Assembly (NCBI GenBank): GCA_002382085.1
Contig: DFZK01000015.1
Span: 62,001-126,000, forward strand
Source of the DNA: Sulfurospirillum sp. UBA4058
GTDB lineage: Bacteria > Campylobacterota > Campylobacteria > Campylobacterales > Sulfurospirillaceae
Direction of reading: 5' to 3'
Length of the DNA stretch: 64,000 nucleotides
The position numbers and the translations under genes were made by a program. The notes under the pieces are model-generated. The model did not search any database and had not been told where the DNA came from. It saw only the letters and a list, made by a program, of their open reading frames with translations. Below, piece after piece: positions 17,656 to 25,081 of the stretch (its first letter is position 1; each line of letters starts with the position of its first letter).

Positions 17656-19008
17656 ATGAAAATTATCGTGACCCTATGCATCTTCGCGGCGTATGCCTTC
17701 GCTGCTTCTGCTTTAAGTTTGGATGCGGCTATCGAAAAAGTAAAACACAACAACCTTGAAATCGATGCGGCGAAAATGGACGAACAGATCAAGGAACTTG
17801 AATACCAAATCGCTTCTTCGGCGCGTTACGGCTCTTTGGATTTTAATCAATACGCTCTACGCAGTAACGACGCTTTGAATGTTTTCGGCTATAAACTCCA
17901 ATCGAGAGAAGCTTCGTTTGCGGATTTCGGATTTAAAGATTTTATTAAAAATCAAAGCGACCCTAACGTCGTGGATATACGCTCAGATGATTTAAACAAT
18001 CCCAAAGACCGCAATCTTTTTTCGACTAACGTGACGTATACGATTCCGTTGTATACGGGCGGTAAAATCGAGCAGTATCGCAAAATGGCGCAAGCTTTGA
18101 AGGCATTAAGCACACTTTCCCGTGAAGAGTTGACGGTTCAAAAGATTGCGGAAGTCAAAAAAAGTTTTTATGCGCTGAGTTTGTTGAAAAATCATCTCTA
18201 TCGTTTAGGACTAATCGCTCAAAACATCGAAAAACTCGAACAAAGAGCAGCGGCGATGCACGAAGAGGGGTATGCGAAAAAAGTGGATATTTTGGAAGTC
18301 CAAACCAAACGTGCCGATGTTGAGCGTTTGATCGAACAAACCAAGGCAAATGAAACCCTTTTGTACCATTACCTTTCGTTTCTTCTCAACGAAAATGTCG
18401 AATCGATTGCCGGAAATTACGAAGCCGAATTGCATCTTGAGACACCTTTAGAGACCATACTCAATGAAAACCGTACGATTAAGAAGGCCGAACAAAACGA
18501 GGCGGTTTCTAAAATGAACGTATCGTTACAGGAGAGTAGCTTCTTGCCTCAAATCGGAGCTTTTGTGCAATACGGCAGTAGCGACGATCGCTTGATGAAC
18601 GATTTTTCGAGCCACGATGCCTATACCGTCGGCGTACAGATGAAATGGAACCTTTTTAACGGCGGTGCGGATAAAGCCGGACTCGAAAAAGCACGCGTGG
18701 GTACTATGAAAGCGGCTAGCGAAGCACGCTTGGCGAAAGAGACGATCGTGTGGCATATTCGACGGTTGCAAACACAATTGCACATGTACGAATACGAAAT
18801 CGCAAGTCTTAAAAAAGAGGTTGAGCTTTCCCAAACGGTTTATGAAAATTACACCGGAAGGTATGAACAAAAGCTTTCTTCGATGAGCGACGTGATGGTG
18901 AAACAATCCGATGCGTTACGCGCGGTTATGAAGCTTCAAGAAGCGCAAAACGCACGGAACGACGTTATCTTCGAATTGGAAAAAATTGCCGCAAAGGAAC
19001 TTCAGTGA
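17656..19008 (+). CDS. TolC/CmeD-like outer-membrane efflux protein
   Basis: The 450-residue protein has a signal peptide (residues 1 to about 20, KIIVTLCIFAAYAFAASA) and two long alpha-helical repeats typical of the outer membrane efflux family, including YTIPLYTGGKIEQYRK and KWNLFNGGADKAGLEKA at equivalent positions. It would form the trimeric outer-membrane duct. It leads a channel-adaptor-pump operon in the same order as C. jejuni cmeDEF and H. pylori hefABC. GAGGGAGA precedes the ATG. No regulator gene is adjacent. Confidence 0.85.
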   Translation: MKIIVTLCIFAAYAFAASALSLDAAIEKVKHNNLEIDAAKMDEQIKELEYQIASSARYGSLDFNQYALRSNDALNVFGYKLQSREASFADFGFKDFIKNQSDPNVVDIRSDDLNNPKDRNLFSTNVTYTIPLYTGGKIEQYRKMAQALKALSTLSREELTVQKIAEVKKSFYALSLLKNHLYRLGLIAQNIEKLEQRAAAMHEEGYAKKVDILEVQTKRADVERLIEQTKANETLLYHYLSFLLNENVESIAGNYEAELHLETPLETILNENRTIKKAEQNEAVSKMNVSLQESSFLPQIGAFVQYGSSDDRLMNDFSSHDAYTVGVQMKWNLFNGGADKAGLEKARVGTMKAASEARLAKETIVWHIRRLQTQLHMYEYEIASLKKEVELSQTVYENYTGRYEQKLSSMSDVMVKQSDALRAVMKLQEAQNARNDVIFELEKIAAKELQ

Positions 19009-19817
19009 AAACGATACGGTTAGGATATTGGGTATTCCCTTTGGTAGTATTGACGACGAGCGCGTCGAGTGCGGATTTAACGTTGAGCGCAAGCGTGGTA
19101 TCGGATAACGAAAAAAGTATTACCAGTCGCTATATGGGATACGTGAAAGAAGTACGTGCCAAAGAGGGCGACGTGGTCAAAAGAGGCGATTTACTCTACA
19201 GTATCGATTCCAAAGAGATCGACACGGCATTGGCGCAAAGCGATTTAGCGATCGCTCAAGCGGAACTGTCGTATCAGATGTATCAAAGCCAATATACCAA
19301 CGCCAAGCTGAACGTCGAGCGTCATCAACGTCTTTTAGCCAAAGATATGGTTTCCAAAGCGGAAGTGGAAAACTTGGAGCTTTCCGCTTCCAACCTCAAA
19401 GTCATGAGCGAAATCGCCCAAAAGCAGATCGCACAAGCCAAACAAAAACGCCAAGAAGTCTACAATCAGTACCGTTATCTCGATATTAAAGCACCCAACG
19501 ACGGCGTCGTGATCGCTAAGCATATCGAAGCCGGAGAGATGGCGTTAGCGGGTGTTCCCGCCTTGGTTCTTTCGGATATTACGCATTTAAAAATCGTTGC
19601 GGAGATCGCCGAAAGTTATTTGAGTACGATTCAAATCGGGCAAAACGTTCGCGTGGAAATTCCGTCTATCGGATGCAAGAGCGAAGGAAAAATCGAGGCG
19701 ATCGTACCGAGTTCCAATCCTATGACGCACGCGTTTAAACTCAAAACGTCGTTTACATGTCATGAAGCTCGCGCTTATCCGGGGATGTACGCGACGATTA
19801 CCGTCGGTGAGCGCTAA
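19005..19817 (+). CDS. Periplasmic adaptor (membrane fusion protein) of the RND efflux system
   Basis: A short 270-residue HlyD/RND-type adaptor. After a signal peptide it has a lipoyl-like half-motif (GYVKEVRAKEGDVVKRGDLLYSID), a helical hairpin (about residues 75-150), and the returning half (DIKAPNDGVVIAKHIEAGEMALAG). It bridges pump and channel. The GTG start overlaps the previous stop (GTGA) and its stop shares one base with the next ATG. The small size matches the CmeE/HefB class. Confidence 0.85.
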   Translation: MKTIRLGYWVFPLVVLTTSASSADLTLSASVVSDNEKSITSRYMGYVKEVRAKEGDVVKRGDLLYSIDSKEIDTALAQSDLAIAQAELSYQMYQSQYTNAKLNVERHQRLLAKDMVSKAEVENLELSASNLKVMSEIAQKQIAQAKQKRQEVYNQYRYLDIKAPNDGVVIAKHIEAGEMALAGVPALVLSDITHLKIVAEIAESYLSTIQIGQNVRVEIPSIGCKSEGKIEAIVPSSNPMTHAFKLKTSFTCHEARAYPGMYATITVGER

Positions 19818-21415
19818 TGCGTACGTACAAAGAAAAATACCTTGCCGGTTTTTTGGCACGCCTTTTTTTGCACAATCCCTTAACGATGATTTTGGGCGTA
19901 ACACTGATCGTTTTGGGCATTATCGCCCTTTTGATGATGCCCAGAGAAGAAGACCCTCAAATAGCGATTAGCGGGGGCGTCGTGATCGTGACGCTTCCGG
20001 GTGCCAGTGCCGCGGAAGTCGAACAAGTCGTCGTGCGCCCTTTGGAACGACGCATTAAAGAGATCAAAGGCGTGGAGCATATTTACGGTATTGCCAGCGA
20101 CAACGTGGGCATCGTTAACGTTATGTACTATATCGGGGAGAACCGCGAAGCTTCCAATCTCAAACTCTACGACAAAGTGATGCAAAACCTCGATCAGCTA
20201 CCAAGCGGGGCATCTTCTCCGTTAGTAAGACCGTTGGATATCGACATCGATATTCCGATTTTATCGGTTGCGTTTTATGCCAAAGCGGGACAAACAATCG
20301 ATCCCGTACGTTTGTATCAAAAAGTCGAAGCGATTCGCAACGGTTTAGGGGATGTTCCCAACGTGGCAAAAACAGAGATTAAAGGCGAGCATAAAGAGCA
20401 ATTTAACATCGAAGTCGATTTACGTAAATTAGCGGGCTATCGTTTGAGTATGGAACAAATCGTCGGTGCGCTTAACGGGCTTAGCATGCGCTTGCCGGAA
20501 GTGACGAACCATACGACAGAGGGCAAGCTTGTCGTTTTCGGTGTTAAAAACGTCTTAGAGAACGTCGAGGATATTCAAAATCTCATCGTTGCACACTACG
20601 GAGCTTCGGCGATTTACCTCAAAGACGTTGCAACGGTAAACTTAGGATATGACGTTCAAAATAAAAAGAGTGCCTTGATTAGCGTTCGGCAAAGCGACGG
20701 AACTTTGAGTCCGTTACACGAACAAGTGACCTTAAGTGTTTCCAAGCTCAAAGGCTCTAACGCCGTTTTGATCGCCCAAGACGTTTTAGCGCGTCTGGAA
20801 GCGCAACAACCTATGCTCGAGAAAGAGGGTATCGGTTATACCGTGACGCGCAATTACGGCGAACGTGCTAACGATGCGGTTAACGAGTTGGTCTTTCACT
20901 TGTTTATCTCTATCGTGATTATCGCTTTTTTGTTGATTTTTATTTTAGGTTGGAGGGAAGGGCTGATCGTCATTTTGACGGTTCCGGCGATTTTGTCGAT
21001 TACGATTTTTATCGCCTACGTCAGCGGTCAAACGATCAATCGTATTACGCTTTTTGCCTTTTTATTGAGTCTTGGACTTTTGGTCGATGACGTGATCGTC
21101 GTCATCGAAAACATTCATCGTCATTTGCACGCTCAATCGGCGAAAGACAAACCGATGGACGATCTTTTGGTGGAAGCAACCGATGAAATCGGTGCACCGA
21201 CCAATTTAGCGACGATCGCGATTATCTTGACGATGGTTCCGATGGCGTTTGTCGGGCAGATGATGGGCGAATTTATGAAGCCCATACCGCTGAACGTTCC
21301 GGTTGCCATGAGTGCTTCGCTCTTGATCGCTTATATCTTTACGCCCTTTTTGGCGCGTAGATTTTTGAAGAAAAAAGACGTAACCGAAGGGAAAAGCCAT
21401 GATGCGACGCTTTGA
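19817..21415 (+). CDS. RND efflux pump, N-terminal half (TM1-6)
   Basis: This 532-residue product matches only the first half of an RND permease: TM1 with the MPREEDPQI start of the porter domain, PN1/PN2 domains, then TM2-TM6. The proton-relay aspartate pair is present in GLLVDDVIVVIENIH (TM4). It stops in the cytoplasmic linker after TM6 (FTPFLARRFLKKKD). The second half is encoded by the next frame, which overlaps by 17 nt. RND pumps are normally one polypeptide of about 1,000-1,100 residues, and the two halves sum to 1,084. Either the pump is naturally split and coupled, or a one-base frameshift lies near 21384-21415. Confidence 0.82.
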   Translation: MRTYKEKYLAGFLARLFLHNPLTMILGVTLIVLGIIALLMMPREEDPQIAISGGVVIVTLPGASAAEVEQVVVRPLERRIKEIKGVEHIYGIASDNVGIVNVMYYIGENREASNLKLYDKVMQNLDQLPSGASSPLVRPLDIDIDIPILSVAFYAKAGQTIDPVRLYQKVEAIRNGLGDVPNVAKTEIKGEHKEQFNIEVDLRKLAGYRLSMEQIVGALNGLSMRLPEVTNHTTEGKLVVFGVKNVLENVEDIQNLIVAHYGASAIYLKDVATVNLGYDVQNKKSALISVRQSDGTLSPLHEQVTLSVSKLKGSNAVLIAQDVLARLEAQQPMLEKEGIGYTVTRNYGERANDAVNELVFHLFISIVIIAFLLIFILGWREGLIVILTVPAILSITIFIAYVSGQTINRITLFAFLLSLGLLVDDVIVVIENIHRHLHAQSAKDKPMDDLLVEATDEIGAPTNLATIAIILTMVPMAFVGQMMGEFMKPIPLNVPVAMSASLLIAYIFTPFLARRFLKKKDVTEGKSHDATL

Positions 21416-23057
21416 GCAGTTTGTTTACGGTATCTTGTTAGTACCTCGAAAAAAACGTCTGGTGCTTTTGTTGACGCTTTTGGCGTTTATCCTCTCGGTG
21501 TTGATGTTTCCGAGTAAAATCGTTTTGGCAAAAATGTTGCCCGGAAAGAGTACCAATACCTTTTCGATCTACGTCGATTTACCCAACGGAAGTTCGTACG
21601 CACAGACGCAAAACGTCAATCAATGCATCGTTTCGATTTTACAAAAGGAAAAAGAGATTACGGATATCGAAGTGTTTAACGGCATGGGTTCGCCGTTGGA
21701 TTATGCGGGACTCGTGAAAGGCTCGAGCTTTAAAAACGGTGAACATGTGAGCGAAATCGTCGTCAATTTGACCGATACGCATCAAAGAGAAGAAAAGTCT
21801 TACATGATGGTGCATCGTTTACGAGGGATTATTCAGCATACATGTGAGCCTTTGGTCGCGCAAACGTCGATTAAGATGGTCGAACAACCCGCAGGGCCTC
21901 CGACGCAAGCGGCGATCGTCGTTGAGCTTTACGGCGAAAATACCGAGCGTTTAAGTATGCTTGCCGAGGAGATTAAGACGGTTTTGGCGAAGACGAGCGA
22001 TCTCAAAGACGTGGATATTATGCATGACGATATTTACCCTAAGCTTTCGCTTCGAATCGACCACGACAAAGCCGCACGCGCGAAACTGAGCATCGAGCGG
22101 ATTCATCGGTTGCTTTACTTGGGCTTTGAGGGTATGAACGTGACGTATAAAAACCGTGCCGATTCACCGACGCAAATTCCGCTTTTTCTTGTCTTTAGCG
22201 ACGTGTCTAAGAACTTGGCGCAGATGAGCAAAGAGGCGTTAAGTGCCAAACTCGCATCGTTGGTACTGACCAACGATGAAGGCTTGAGCGTACCTTTGAG
22301 CGAAGTCGTTCGCGTCGAAGAAGTGCTCTCGACGCCGACGGTTTTGTCGAAAAATCTCCAAAAAATGGTTAGCATCGTAGCCGAAGCGGATTTGGTATCG
22401 CAGGTCTATCCGCTTTTGGAAGCGCGAAGCGCGATGAAAGAGCACTTTCAAGCGCGTTACGACGTCAGCGGTACGCATCTGTTCGATTTGCGGCTCAAAG
22501 ACAAGCAAAACGGCGAAGTGTACGATCTGGTGTGGGACGGGGAGATGAAAGTGACGATGGATACGTTTCGCGATTTAGGCGGTGCTTTTATCGCGGCGTT
22601 GGTTCTGATCTTTTTACTGATGGTCGTTTATTATAAAAGCTTTGTACTCTCCGGAATCGTGCTATTGGGGAGTTTTCTCTCTATTATCGGCGTGATCGTC
22701 GGGCATTGGATTATGGATCTATTCTCGCACGGTACGTTCTTTTTAACGGCGACGTCGTTGATAGGTTTCATCTCGCTGATGGGGATTAGTTCGCGTAACG
22801 CATTGCTGTTGATCGATTTTTCGAAAGCGATGATCGCGCACGGTATGGCGAAAAAAGAGGCAATCGCCCATGCAAGTGCTACGCGTGCTAAACCGATCAT
22901 GCTCACGGCGGCGGCGATTATTTTGGCGAGTACGTTGCTGGCGGCGGATCCGATTTTCGGAGGATTGGGCGTTGCTTTGATTTTTGGAACGATTGCGGCG
23001 GTCGTCGCTTCGTTGATCGTCGTTCCCGTTTTGTTGGATAATACACACTCTCTTTAA
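21399..23057 (+). CDS. RND efflux pump, C-terminal half (TM7-12)
   Basis: The 552-residue product starts just before TM7 (KKRLVLLLTLLAFILSVLMF), continues through the second porter half and ends with TM8-TM12. GISSRNALLLIDF occupies the TM10 relay region, with Arg where AcrB has Lys940. ATG 21399 has AAGGG eight bases upstream and is followed by a second ATG. This frame is closed by TAA at 21381, so a fused product would need a +1 shift within about 30 bp; dropping one A from the AAAA run at 21392-21395 would fuse the frames cleanly. It is functional only together with the N-terminal half. Confidence 0.82.
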   Translation: MMRRFEQFVYGILLVPRKKRLVLLLTLLAFILSVLMFPSKIVLAKMLPGKSTNTFSIYVDLPNGSSYAQTQNVNQCIVSILQKEKEITDIEVFNGMGSPLDYAGLVKGSSFKNGEHVSEIVVNLTDTHQREEKSYMMVHRLRGIIQHTCEPLVAQTSIKMVEQPAGPPTQAAIVVELYGENTERLSMLAEEIKTVLAKTSDLKDVDIMHDDIYPKLSLRIDHDKAARAKLSIERIHRLLYLGFEGMNVTYKNRADSPTQIPLFLVFSDVSKNLAQMSKEALSAKLASLVLTNDEGLSVPLSEVVRVEEVLSTPTVLSKNLQKMVSIVAEADLVSQVYPLLEARSAMKEHFQARYDVSGTHLFDLRLKDKQNGEVYDLVWDGEMKVTMDTFRDLGGAFIAALVLIFLLMVVYYKSFVLSGIVLLGSFLSIIGVIVGHWIMDLFSHGTFFLTATSLIGFISLMGISSRNALLLIDFSKAMIAHGMAKKEAIAHASATRAKPIMLTAAAIILASTLLAADPIFGGLGVALIFGTIAAVVASLIVVPVLLDNTHSL

Positions 23058-23060
23058 TCC

Positions 23061-23094
23061 TTACATGTAAAACGGTTTTTAGCGTTTTACATGT
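23061..23094. terminator. Stem-loop built from two inverted TTACATGTAA copies
   Basis: TTACATGTAAAACG (23061-23074) and its inverted complement (23083-23096) flank an 8-base loop, starting 4 bp after the RND stop. The structure lies between convergent transcription units and suits a terminator. It also encodes the last residues of a small minus-strand ORF. No strong T run follows on the plus side. Confidence 0.6.
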
Positions 23095-23246
23095 AAGACT
23101 CTTTTTCGTGTCGAAGCAATCAGGCGTAAAAGGCGATAGACGAACAGTCGTTTATTCATGAGTCCGATTTTACGGCAACGCGTATCGCGTAAACATTCAA
23201 ATACTTCTTCAAGAGCCACTTTCTCACTGACCGTCAAGTTTGTCAT
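23079..23246 (-). CDS. 55-residue hypothetical protein coupled to the XRE regulator
   Basis: ATG (23246-23244) overlaps the stop of the upstream regulator gene as ATGA, a classic coupling overlap. The 55-residue product begins MTNLTVSEKVALEEVFECLR and has a basic C-terminal half ending in LHVKR, encoded by the TTACATGTAA repeat. I recognise no domain. The tight coupling and uninterrupted frame support a real gene; its small size and the repeat at its end are reasons for caution. Confidence 0.5.
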   Translation of the reverse strand: MTNLTVSEKVALEEVFECLRDTRCRKIGLMNKRLFVYRLLRLIASTRKRVLHVKR

Positions 23247-23491
23247 ACCGTTCCTTTTTGCCCGTCGTTAATTTTCCGAACCAGTCTAATAATATCTTCA
23301 TCCTTTAGCATCCCGAGCATATTAAATACGACGGGAATCCCAAGAGGCGCGCTACTTCCGAGTCTCCACTCCTGATAGGTGCGCATGGAAATGCCGCACG
23401 TTTCCGCCATTTTTTTCTGAGAAATTTTCTTCCCCATATTTTCGGCTTCGACGGCATTGTGCAAAAGATTGATGATATCGCTTGTTTTCAT
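23243..23491 (-). CDS. Small XRE-like helix-turn-helix regulator
   Basis: The 82-residue protein carries a lambda-repressor-type helix-turn-helix in its middle (ISQKKMAETCGISMRTYQEWRLG). The remaining C-terminal part shows no clear ligand domain. The ATG at 23491 is preferred over a TTG five codons upstream. It is transcribed toward the RND operon from an extremely AT-rich region shared with efp, and is coupled to a 55-residue ORF. The target is unknown. It could be autoregulatory or half of a small two-gene module, but no toxin motif is seen. Confidence 0.7.
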   Translation of the reverse strand: MKTSDIINLLHNAVEAENMGKKISQKKMAETCGISMRTYQEWRLGSSAPLGIPVVFNMLGMLKDEDIIRLVRKINDGQKGTV

Positions 23492-23678
23492 CTTATTATA
23501 ATACAAATTAACGTATTAAATATTCATTAAAATATATAAAACATACTATTTAATTTATTATTTAATCAAAATAATAGATATTTAATTCTTTAAAACAAAT
23601 AAAAAATACATAAAAAAGAAATATATATACAATATAATGTATAAAAAATAACGATTTTGTAGTCGTGCTTTTTTTCGC

Positions 23679-23684
23679 TATAAT
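23679..23684 (+). promoter_or_regulatory. Probable -10 element of efp
   Basis: TATAAT lies 28 bp upstream of the efp start codon, preceded by a run of T residues as is common in campylobacterotal sigma-70 promoters. The upstream 23500-23650 segment is extremely AT-rich and may act as an UP-like or curved region. Confidence 0.65.
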
Positions 23685-23711
23685 GGCAAAAACTAAAAAT
23701 TAGGAGAATGT

Positions 23712-24275
23712 ATGGCCTCTATCTCTATGGGCGACTTAAAAAAAGGATTGAAGATCGAACTTAACGGTGTTCCTTACAAAATCGTGGAGTACCAACACGT
23801 CAAGCCGGGTAAAGGCGCGGCGTTCGTTCGTTGTAAAATTAAATCGTTTTTAGACGGCAAAGTGATTGAAAAAACGTTTCATGCGGGCGATAAATGCGAA
23901 ACGCCTCACTTGGAAGATAAAATTATGCAGTTTTTATACGACGACGGCGAATTTTTACAGTTTATGGACAGCGTCAGTTACGAGCAAATCGCGTTAACGC
24001 ATGACCAAGTCGGCGATGCGGCGGATTGGATTATCGACGGAATGAACGTGGATATGTTGTACCACAACGGCAAACCCATCAGCGTGGAAGCTCCGCAATT
24101 CGTTGAACTCAAAATCGTAGAGACGCCGCCGAACTTTAAAGGCGATACGCAAGGCGGTAAAAAACCGGCAACGCTTGAGAGCGGCGCGGTCGTTCAAGTA
24201 CCTTTCCACGTCGTCGAGGGTGACGTCATCAAAGTCGACACCGTACGCGGCGAATACTTAGAAAAAGTCAAATAA
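23712..24275 (+). CDS. efp: Translation elongation factor P
   Basis: The 187-residue protein has the three-domain EF-P fold pattern. It relieves ribosome stalling at polyproline stretches by entering between the P and E sites. The modifiable loop HVKPGKGAAFVR places lysine at residue 34, the position modified by EpmA in many bacteria; whether it is modified here cannot be seen. AGGAG precedes the ATG. Confidence 0.96.
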   Translation: MASISMGDLKKGLKIELNGVPYKIVEYQHVKPGKGAAFVRCKIKSFLDGKVIEKTFHAGDKCETPHLEDKIMQFLYDDGEFLQFMDSVSYEQIALTHDQVGDAADWIIDGMNVDMLYHNGKPISVEAPQFVELKIVETPPNFKGDTQGGKKPATLESGAVVQVPFHVVEGDVIKVDTVRGEYLEKVK

Positions 24276-24285
24276 CTTCTCCATC

Positions 24286-24310
24286 GGCATAGCGTCATCG
24301 GCGTTATGCC
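24286..24310 (+). terminator. Weak hairpin after efp
   Basis: GGCATAGCG (24286-24294) pairs with CGTTATGCC (24302-24310), including one G-T pair, 10 bp after the efp stop. It is followed by a pyrimidine-rich stretch. Confidence 0.45.
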
Positions 24311-24324
24311 TCCTCTTTTCGTGC

Positions 24325-24330
24325 TATAAT
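24325..24330 (+). promoter_or_regulatory. Probable -10 element of the DJ-1 family gene
   Basis: TATAAT lies 28 bp upstream of the next ATG, with the same GCTATAAT context as at efp. Confidence 0.6.
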
Positions 24331-24357
24331 TTTTCCCAAGACCATTAGGAGAAAAAG

Positions 24358-24909
24358 ATGCACAAAAATGTTTTAATTCCCTTAGCTGAAGGTTTCGAAG
24401 AAATAGAAGCCGTTACCCTCGTCGATATTTTACGTAGAGCCGACGTTAACGTCGTAACGGTCTCATTGCATACAAGCTTACATGTCAAAGGTGCGCACGC
24501 AATTAGCGTGGTTGCGGATGCTTTTTTAAGCGAACAAAATCCCGAATATTTCGATATGATCGTTTTACCAGGTGGCCTTCCGGGAGCTACCAATTTAGCT
24601 GCCGACGCAACCGTTCAGCATTGGCTTCAAACGTTTGACGCGCAAGGTAAAGAGATTGCCGCCATATGCGCCGCTCCGTATGCCCTTTATACCGCCGGCG
24701 TTTTAAAAGAACGCTTTACATGTTATCCCGATTTTCACTCCCGCATTCCTCAAAAAGGGTACGATGCGACGGAAAAAGTTGTTCAGAGTATGAACGTTAC
24801 GACTTCTCAAGGTCCCTCTACCGCTATGGATTTTGCGCTTACGCTGGTAGAAAAACTCTGCTCAAAAAGAGTCGTAGACGAACTTCGCGAAGCGTTATTG
24901 CTCGCATAG
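24358..24909 (+). CDS. DJ-1/PfpI (ThiJ/YajL) family protein
   Basis: The 183-residue single-domain protein has the class I glutamine amidotransferase-like fold signature: FEEIEAVTLVDILRRA near the N-terminus, VLPGGLPGATNL, and the nucleophile-elbow cysteine in AAICAAPYAL (Cys104). Members act as glyoxalases/deglycases, chaperones or oxidative-stress proteins. The sequence is closest in layout to DJ-1/YajL, but the activity cannot be fixed. AGGAGAAAAAG precedes the ATG and a hairpin follows the stop. Confidence 0.9.
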   Translation: MHKNVLIPLAEGFEEIEAVTLVDILRRADVNVVTVSLHTSLHVKGAHAISVVADAFLSEQNPEYFDMIVLPGGLPGATNLAADATVQHWLQTFDAQGKEIAAICAAPYALYTAGVLKERFTCYPDFHSRIPQKGYDATEKVVQSMNVTTSQGPSTAMDFALTLVEKLCSKRVVDELREALLLA

Positions 24910-24923
24910 CATATCTTTCAAGG

Positions 24924-24955
24924 CAACGAGATTGCATTTTTTGCGTATCTCGTTG
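24924..24955 (+). terminator. Rho-independent terminator after the DJ-1 family gene
   Basis: CAACGAGAT (24924-24932) pairs perfectly with ATCTCGTTG (24947-24955), followed by a T-rich tract, 15 bp after the stop codon. Confidence 0.65.
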
Positions 24956-25081
24956 TTGTTTATTTCTTTCAAAATAGAACGCATCAAATTAGCAAAATCC
25001 CCATAGTATAGAGCCTTTAACAAGCATAGTTTAAGGATTAGGATTATAAGATTGCTCATTTTATCGGGCTAAGGAGTTAAG

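Noticed and set aside
21389..21395. GGGAAAA as a programmed -1 frameshift site joining the RND halves
   Set aside because: Joining needs a +1 shift, and the heptamer is not in the X XXY YYZ register of the first frame.
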